Shown here: positions 47,732 to 52,129 of the stretch, piece by piece
Numbering within the stretch: the stretch's first letter is position 1
How the letters are laid out: the number at the start of each line of letters is the position of its first letter
Assembly: GCA_002382755.1 (NCBI GenBank)
Contig: DFZT01000046.1
Location: 1-52,129 of the forward strand
Direction: 5' to 3'
DNA: 52,129 nt
DNA from: Firmicutes bacterium UBA4049
Lineage (GTDB): Bacteria > Bacillota > Desulfotomaculia > Desulfotomaculales > Nap2-2B
The notes under the pieces: model-generated
What the model saw: only the letters and a program-made list of their open reading frames with translations
Databases searched by the model: none
What the model was told of the DNA's origin: nothing
Translations under genes and position numbers: made by a program

Positions 47732-48601
47732 ATGATCTTTACCCCGGTTAAAGTTTTGCTGCAGGATGCCGAAAAAAACGGCTATGCTGTCGGCGCTTTT
47801 AATATCAGCAATATGGAGATTGCCCAGGCTGTTATAAGCGCCGCCCGGGCCTGTGGTTCACCCGTAATTCTTGCGGTAAGCGAAGGTGTTATCAAATATG
47901 CCGGTTTAAACTATATTACAGCGATAGCCAGGGAAGCGGCGGAGAGTGTAACCGTACCGGTAGCCCTCCATCTTGATCACGGTACAAATCTGGAGCAGCT
48001 ATACAGCTGCATCAAAGCAGGTTTCAGCTCCGTGATGTTCGACGGCTCAAAACTGCCGATTGAACAGAACATAGCCGTTACCAGAAAAGTAGTCGAAGCG
48101 GCGAGGAAAGCGGGAGTTTCCGTAGAGGCCGAGATAGGCAGAATCAGCGGTGTGGAAGATAATGTTTCAGTTTCAGAAAGAGAAGCTTTTCTTACCGAAC
48201 CGGAGGAGGCTCTTTCTTTTGCGGAGCAGACCCGGGTAGATTCACTGGCTGTGGCAATAGGCACCGCGCACGGGCGCTACAGGGGAGAGCCCAAACTTGA
48301 TTTTGAACGCCTGTCCAAAATAAGTTCATCCATACAAATACCAATTGTCCTTCATGGTTGTTCCGGAGTTCCTTCTGACGCTATTCTTCGGGCCATAGCC
48401 CTTGGTGTCCGCAAAATAAATATCGATACAGACATACGCCAGACTTTTATTGAAACAATCAGGCATATAATGAAAACCAATCCTGATGAAATTGACCCCC
48501 GCAAGATATTGGGGCCCGCACGACAGGCGGTTGCCGAAATGCTGAAAGCAAAAATGAGCCTGTTTGGAAGCGCCGGGAAAGCCGGTAAAACCGTCTCATA
48601 A
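47732..48601 (+). CDS. fba: fructose-1,6-bisphosphate aldolase, class II
   Basis: 289 aa, ATG start. Zinc-dependent cleavage or formation of FBP. Motifs: [18 protein letters not shown], catalytic Asp and zinc His in [46 protein letters not shown] and [10 protein letters not shown]...[12 protein letters not shown]. It is followed directly by fsa, as in the Bacillus fbaA-ywjH order. Confidence 0.96.
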   Translation: MIFTPVKVLLQDAEKNGYAVGAFNISNMEIAQAVISAARACGSPVILAVSEGVIKYAGLNYITAIAREAAESVTVPVALHLDHGTNLEQLYSCIKAGFSSVMFDGSKLPIEQNIAVTRKVVEAARKAGVSVEAEIGRISGVEDNVSVSEREAFLTEPEEALSFAEQTRVDSLAVAIGTAHGRYRGEPKLDFERLSKISSSIQIPIVLHGCSGVPSDAILRAIALGVRKINIDTDIRQTFIETIRHIMKTNPDEIDPRKILGPARQAVAEMLKAKMSLFGSAGKAGKTVS

Positions 48602-48624
48602 ACAAAAGGAGGATACTTAACAAA

Positions 48625-49272
48625 ATGAAACTTTTCCTTGATACTGCAAATATTGAAGAAATTAAAGCAGCCAGCGCCCTTGGAGTAATCAGCGGCGTAA
48701 CTACAAATCCATCGCTGATTGCCAAAGAAGGGCGTGTGTTCGAACAGGTAGTCAGGGAAATTACCTCAATTGTAGACGGGCCGATCAGCGCGGAGGCGAC
48801 TAGTTCCGAAGCCTCGTCCATGATTGTCGAGGCTCAGGAATTAGCTGGTATACATCCCAATATTGTGGTGAAAATACCTTTAACGGCGGAAGGTTTAAAA
48901 GCAATCGCCGCGTTGGCTAAAAAAGGAATCAAGACCAACGCGACACTGTGCTTTTCGGCAAACCAGGCCCTGCTGGCGGCTCTTGCCGGGGCATCTTTTG
49001 TCAGCCCTTTTGTCGGGCGTCTGGACGATGTCGGCCATGACGGCATGGAGATAGTTGCAGATATAATGGATATTTACGGTATCTACGATTTTCCTGCGCA
49101 GGTAATTGCGGCCAGTATCCGGCATCCCATGCATGTGATTATGGCTGCAAAAGCAGGGGCCGATATAGCGACAGTTCCTTATAAAGTTCTGCAACAGATG
49201 ATTGCCCATCCTTTAACCGACGCGGGCATTAAAAAATTTATGGACGACTGGGCCAAGGTACCTAAGAAATAA
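48625..49272 (+). CDS. fsa: transaldolase-like fructose-6-phosphate aldolase (TalC/MipB type)
   Basis: 215 aa, ATG behind AAAGGAGG. Short transaldolase family: [47 protein letters not shown], Schiff-base Lys in [15 protein letters not shown], and [20 protein letters not shown] with [12 protein letters not shown]. Bacillus YwjH/Tal of this size acts as transaldolase, E. coli FSA as F6P aldolase; sequence alone does not decide. Heptamer repeats begin inside its last codons. Confidence 0.93.
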   Translation: MKLFLDTANIEEIKAASALGVISGVTTNPSLIAKEGRVFEQVVREITSIVDGPISAEATSSEASSMIVEAQELAGIHPNIVVKIPLTAEGLKAIAALAKKGIKTNATLCFSANQALLAALAGASFVSPFVGRLDDVGHDGMEIVADIMDIYGIYDFPAQVIAASIRHPMHVIMAAKAGADIATVPYKVLQQMIAHPLTDAGIKKFMDDWAKVPKK

Positions 49273-49306
49273 GAAATAAGAAAATTTTAATTCTAAATTC
49301 TAAATT
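49264..49306. repeat. two heptamer tandem arrays after fsa
   Basis: AAGAAAT is repeated 2.9 times (49264-49283), spanning the fsa stop, then ATTCTAA 2.4 times (49290-49306). Same 7-bp period as the array at 167-194 but unrelated sequence. The remaining intergenic bases to 49513 are AT-rich with no recognisable element except the rho ribosome site. Confidence 0.85.
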
Positions 49307-49513
49307 GGAAGATATCGTCATAAAATAAACCTATATTCTCCTTTGCTTCCAGCAAAATAAGATGATCCTATCCAGTTTTCTATTTGGTTTCCCCTTTTGA
49401 ACAATTTAAATGGAATTATGGCTATATAGTATCCTATTTAAGGAAGCCGATTTAAATTTTAATAAGGAGTAAATACAGCCGCTTTAAAGCAGATTATTTA
49501 AGGAGGGTCATTG

Positions 49514-50824
49514 TTGACTTTTTCTGAGCTGGAGTCGAAAACTCTGCAAGAATTGTACAAAATCGCCAAGGATTTGGAGATTCCGAGTTATTCAAAGTTC
49601 CGGAAAAAAGAGCTGATTTTTGAGATCATCAAAGCGCAAACTGAGAAAACCGGGCTGATTTACGCACAGGGCGTGCTGGAAATCTTGCCGGACGGTTTTG
49701 GTTTTCTAAGACCGTTCTGGTATTTTCAGAGTCAGGATGATATCTACGTTTCATCTTCGCAAATCAGGCGCTTTGACTTAAGGACCGGGGACCTTGTCGC
49801 CGGACAGGTGCGCGGCCCCAAAGACAGCGAGCGTTACTTCGCCCTTTTAAGAGTTGAACAGGTAAACGGTTATAATGCGGAAAGCGCCTCGGAAAGGCTG
49901 CATTTTGACGGCTTGACACCTTTATACCCCCAGGAGCGGATCAAGCTGGAAACGTATCCAGGAGGATACTCGGCAAGAATTATTGATCTGCTGTCTCCCT
50001 TGGGTAAAGGGCAAAGGGGATTGATTGTAGCTCCTCCGAAAGCCGGGAAAACAACTTTGCTCAAGGATATTGCCAACAGCATCAGCAGGAACCATCCGGA
50101 AATCAAACTGATGGTCCTGCTTGTTGACGAGAGGCCTGAAGAAGTAACCGACATAGAGCGTTCGGTAAAAGGCGAAGTGGTCAGCTCCACCTTTGACGAA
50201 CCTCCGGAAAACCACGTCAAAGTTGCTGAAATGGTGCTGGAAAGGGCAAAACGCCTGGTCGAACACCATGAAGACGTGGTTATTCTTTTAGACAGCATTA
50301 CCCGCCTTGCACGGGCTCACAACCTGGTTGTTCCTCCAAGCGGCCGTACTTTGAGCGGAGGCATGGATCCCGCCGCGCTGCATAAACCCAAGCGTTTTTT
50401 TGGAGCAGCCCGCAAAATTGAAGAAGGCGGAAGCCTGACGATTATGGCTACAGCCCTGATTGAAACAGGAAGCCGGATGGATGATGTGATTTTTGAAGAG
50501 TTCAAGGGTACCGGCAATATGGAGCTGATTCTGGACCGCCGGCTGGCCGAAAGGCGTATATTTCCCGCTATAGACGTCCAGCGCTCCGGCACCCGCAAAG
50601 AGGAACTGCTTTTATCCAAGGAAGAGCTTGATTGGATGTGGTACTTCCGCAAAGCCACAGTGAATATGGCGCCCTGGGAAGCTATGGAAATGCTGCTCGA
50701 TCGAATGAAGAAAATCAAGACCAACGAGGAAATACTGCAGCAGTTTCAAAATGCAGTCCGGAAAGTAGGTCCCGTAGTAACTCCTGACCGGCCGCCTGAT
50801 ATACGCCGCGAACTTTCCAGTTAA
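49514..50824 (+). CDS. rho: transcription termination factor Rho
   Basis: 436 aa; TTG 49514 is 7 nt after GGAGG (another TTG three bases earlier is closer than ideal). Hexameric RNA-dependent ATPase. N-terminal helix bundle ([20 protein letters not shown]), cold-shock-like RNA-binding domain ([38 protein letters not shown]), Walker [37 protein letters not shown], Walker [17 protein letters not shown], and Q/R loops [11 protein letters not shown]. No large N-terminal insertion. murA, often between fsa and rho in Firmicutes, is missing here. Confidence 0.97.
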   Translation: MTFSELESKTLQELYKIAKDLEIPSYSKFRKKELIFEIIKAQTEKTGLIYAQGVLEILPDGFGFLRPFWYFQSQDDIYVSSSQIRRFDLRTGDLVAGQVRGPKDSERYFALLRVEQVNGYNAESASERLHFDGLTPLYPQERIKLETYPGGYSARIIDLLSPLGKGQRGLIVAPPKAGKTTLLKDIANSISRNHPEIKLMVLLVDERPEEVTDIERSVKGEVVSSTFDEPPENHVKVAEMVLERAKRLVEHHEDVVILLDSITRLARAHNLVVPPSGRTLSGGMDPAALHKPKRFFGAARKIEEGGSLTIMATALIETGSRMDDVIFEEFKGTGNMELILDRRLAERRIFPAIDVQRSGTRKEELLLSKEELDWMWYFRKATVNMAPWEAMEMLLDRMKKIKTNEEILQQFQNAVRKVGPVVTPDRPPDIRRELSS

Positions 50825-50935
50825 GAACAATAATGTATAAATGCGCTATGTTTTGGTAAAACTTATTCATGAGTTTTTAATAACTTGATGGAATGGGTTT
50901 TTTATTGGTTTTTTTGCCTCAAGAAGGAGATTAAA

Positions 50936-51841
50936 TTGAAGAACAGCTTTTCAAATTTAAAAAATTTAAAAAAATTATTTGTTGCTATAACGATATGTTC
51001 AGTCGGCATATTTAGCTGCTGCCTTACTCCGGCCAGAGCGGGTTTGGATGAATTTATCCGCCGGGATGTGCCTTACTTTAACCAGGCCCCTATGGGCGGG
51101 GAAGTAGAAAGCGACAAGTCAACAGCTTATGTTGTTCAGCAAGGAGATACGCTAATCTTCGTTGCTGAAAGGTTTGGCCTGCAGAAGAACGTGGTGGCGA
51201 ACGCCAATAACTTAAAAGACGAAGATTTTATTGAAGCCGGAAAAGTTCTGCTTATACCCGGGATAGCGCAGAATCATTTGATTCAGCCGGGAGAAACGTT
51301 AACCGGCATAGCCCGTGATTACGGAATATCGTTAAATAGTCTGGTTTTGGCGAATAACCTTCTTGATGACAGCGTGGTAATCGCAGGACAGGAACTGATT
51401 ATTCCTTTATCTGAAAATAATGTTCTGCCTGCCTGGGATTACACCGCCGGCCTGCCTGTAAATAAATTGGTCTGGCCTGTCGCCGGCGGTTGGGTAAGCT
51501 CCGGTTTTGGGTTACGTGATGACCGTCCTCATGAGGGTGTCGACATAGCTGCCTTTGAGGGTGATTCGATCAGGGCGATCAAATCAGGACGTGTAATTTT
51601 CGCCGGCCCCCGCGGCACATACGGATTAGCGGTAATTATAGACCATGGTTCCGGTTTAACTTCCCTGTACGGTCATACTTCAGCCATCCTGGTCAGGGAA
51701 GGGGATTTTGTAAAAGAGGACCAGCTTATTGCCCGGATAGGAAGCACCGGCCGTTCCACCGGCCCCCACCTTCACCTGGAGCTTCGTTTAAACGGCATTC
51801 CATATGATCCCCTTTTATGCCTTATGAAGGCCTACGCATAA
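50936..51841 (+). CDS. secreted LysM-LysM-M23 peptidase
   Basis: 301 aa; TTG 50936 is 6 nt after AAGGAGA. A basic start and hydrophobic core (LFVAITICSVGIFSCC) ending TPARAG form a signal peptide. Two LysM domains (~68-112, YVVQQGDTLIFVAERFGLQK; ~117-160, HLIQPGETLTGIARDYGISL) are followed by an M23 endopeptidase domain with VSSGFGLRDDRPHEGVDIAA (HxxxD zinc ligands), a GH segment in SLYGHTSAIL and the HLHLELR ligand pair. It is predicted to bind and cut peptidoglycan cross-bridges outside the cell, in growth, sporulation or germination. The zinc ligands are complete, so it is likely active. Confidence 0.92.
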   Translation: MKNSFSNLKNLKKLFVAITICSVGIFSCCLTPARAGLDEFIRRDVPYFNQAPMGGEVESDKSTAYVVQQGDTLIFVAERFGLQKNVVANANNLKDEDFIEAGKVLLIPGIAQNHLIQPGETLTGIARDYGISLNSLVLANNLLDDSVVIAGQELIIPLSENNVLPAWDYTAGLPVNKLVWPVAGGWVSSGFGLRDDRPHEGVDIAAFEGDSIRAIKSGRVIFAGPRGTYGLAVIIDHGSGLTSLYGHTSAILVREGDFVKEDQLIARIGSTGRSTGPHLHLELRLNGIPYDPLLCLMKAYA

Positions 51842-51866
51842 GAAGCAGGGTCCTTAACAAAGCCAT

Positions 51867-51904
51867 AAGAATCCTCTCCCTTTCGGAAGAGGATTCTTAT
51901 TTTC
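51867..51904 (+). terminator. terminator of the M23 peptidase gene
   Basis: Perfect 11-bp stem AAGAATCCTCT/AGAGGATTCTT with a 10-base loop, followed by ATTTT. Confidence 0.9.
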
Positions 51905-52045
51905 CTGCGTTGATTACAAAAAGTGACTATAACTTCCTGCAGGTTTTGCACGACTAGGCGTGGGCGCCATATTTGCCCGAACAGTTTGCCAAAGATTTAT
52001 ACCCTATTTTTTAAGCGGCTGGGAGAAGGCAACCAGTGCTGACGC

Positions 52046-52129
52046 ATGAATAAAAAATCTACCGCCAGCACGGCAATTGGGGGCACGGGGAAGAAAATTT
52101 CGTTGCAAATAGGGGTGGACAAGCACAGA
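52046..52129 (+). CDS. possible 5' end of a gene cut by the window edge
   Basis: ATG 52046 opens a frame to the window end (28 codons, MNKKSTASTAIGGTGKKISL, then QIGVDKH). The nearest purine-rich stretch, GGGAGAAGG, is too far upstream to be a good SD. The peptide is too short to assign; it may be chance. The bases between 51905 and 52045 show nothing recognisable. Confidence 0.25.
   Translation, partial: MNKKSTASTAIGGTGKKISLQIGVDKHR

Noticed and set aside
52046..52129. Start of an IS110-like transposase (GVDKH resembling a GxDxHK motif)
   Set aside because: Only 28 codons are visible, the catalytic context does not fit, and the ribosome site is poor.

Overview
The window looks like a chromosomal segment from an anaerobic, endospore-forming Firmicute of the Desulfotomaculum/Pelotomaculum type (Peptococcaceae sensu lato). 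The taxonomy is inferred, with no database search. The evidence is: Bacillus/Clostridia gene order (rpsB-tsf-pyrH-frr-uppS-cdsA-dxr-rseP; rimP-nusA-ylxR-infB-rbfA; truB-ribF-rpsO-pnp; asd-dapG-dapA; pyrG-spo0F-fba-fsa-rho), sporulation genes (dpaA, dpaB, spo0F, a YtvI-type protein), a T-box leader, heavy use of TTG and GTG starts behind strong Shine-Dalgarno (SD) sites, a 2[4Fe-4S] ferredoxin and a BadI/MenB-like crotonase of the kind seen in aromatic-degrading or syntrophic anaerobes. No rRNA, tRNA, CRISPR array or intact insertion sequence was seen.

Layout. 1-6.1 kb is loose accessory DNA on both strands: the tail of a four-helix-bundle protein gene, a crotonase, an orphan proA, a LysM-Cu/Zn SOD, decayed remnants of a DUF2207 gene and a YitT/DUF2179 gene, an FmdB zinc ribbon, a DUF2512 membrane protein and acuA. 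6.3-19.4 kb carries translation genes (rpsB, tsf, pyrH, frr), a small protein and a ferredoxin, then envelope and isoprenoid genes (uppS, cdsA, ytvI-like, dxr, rseP, ispG), proS, a lipid glycosyltransferase and mgtC. 19.4-32.3 kb is the rimP-nusA-rnpM-infB-rbfA-nrnA-truB operon, a structured RNA-like element, ribF, two unknown small genes, rpsO, pnp and an M16 peptidase. 32.4-39.3 kb has a small membrane protein, lgt (minus strand) and dapB-dpaA-dpaB-asd-dapG-dapA. 39.3-52.1 kb holds a T-box-controlled Lrp regulator plus aminotransferase, argS, pyrG, sppA, a Yip1-like protein, spo0F, a Cys-rich zinc-ribbon protein, fba, fsa, rho and a LysM-M23 peptidase.

How the genes work together. The asd-dapG-dapA-dapB-dpaAB block takes aspartate to the lysine/diaminopimelate branch point and diverts it to dipicolinate for spores. 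uppS, dxr, ispG and cdsA feed undecaprenyl phosphate, isoprenoids and phospholipids. rpsB-tsf-frr, rimP-nusA-infB-rbfA-truB and rpsO-pnp form the translation and RNA core.

Most worth a second look: pyrG, whose only start matching the family N-terminus is AUA; a ~177-nt multi-hairpin element before ribF; three leaders in which the SD can pair with nearby sequence (rimP, the small membrane protein at 32.4 kb, DUF2512); a T-box with a UAU-like specifier; a LysM-SodC fusion lacking a signal peptide; and short perfect tandem duplications at gene boundaries.
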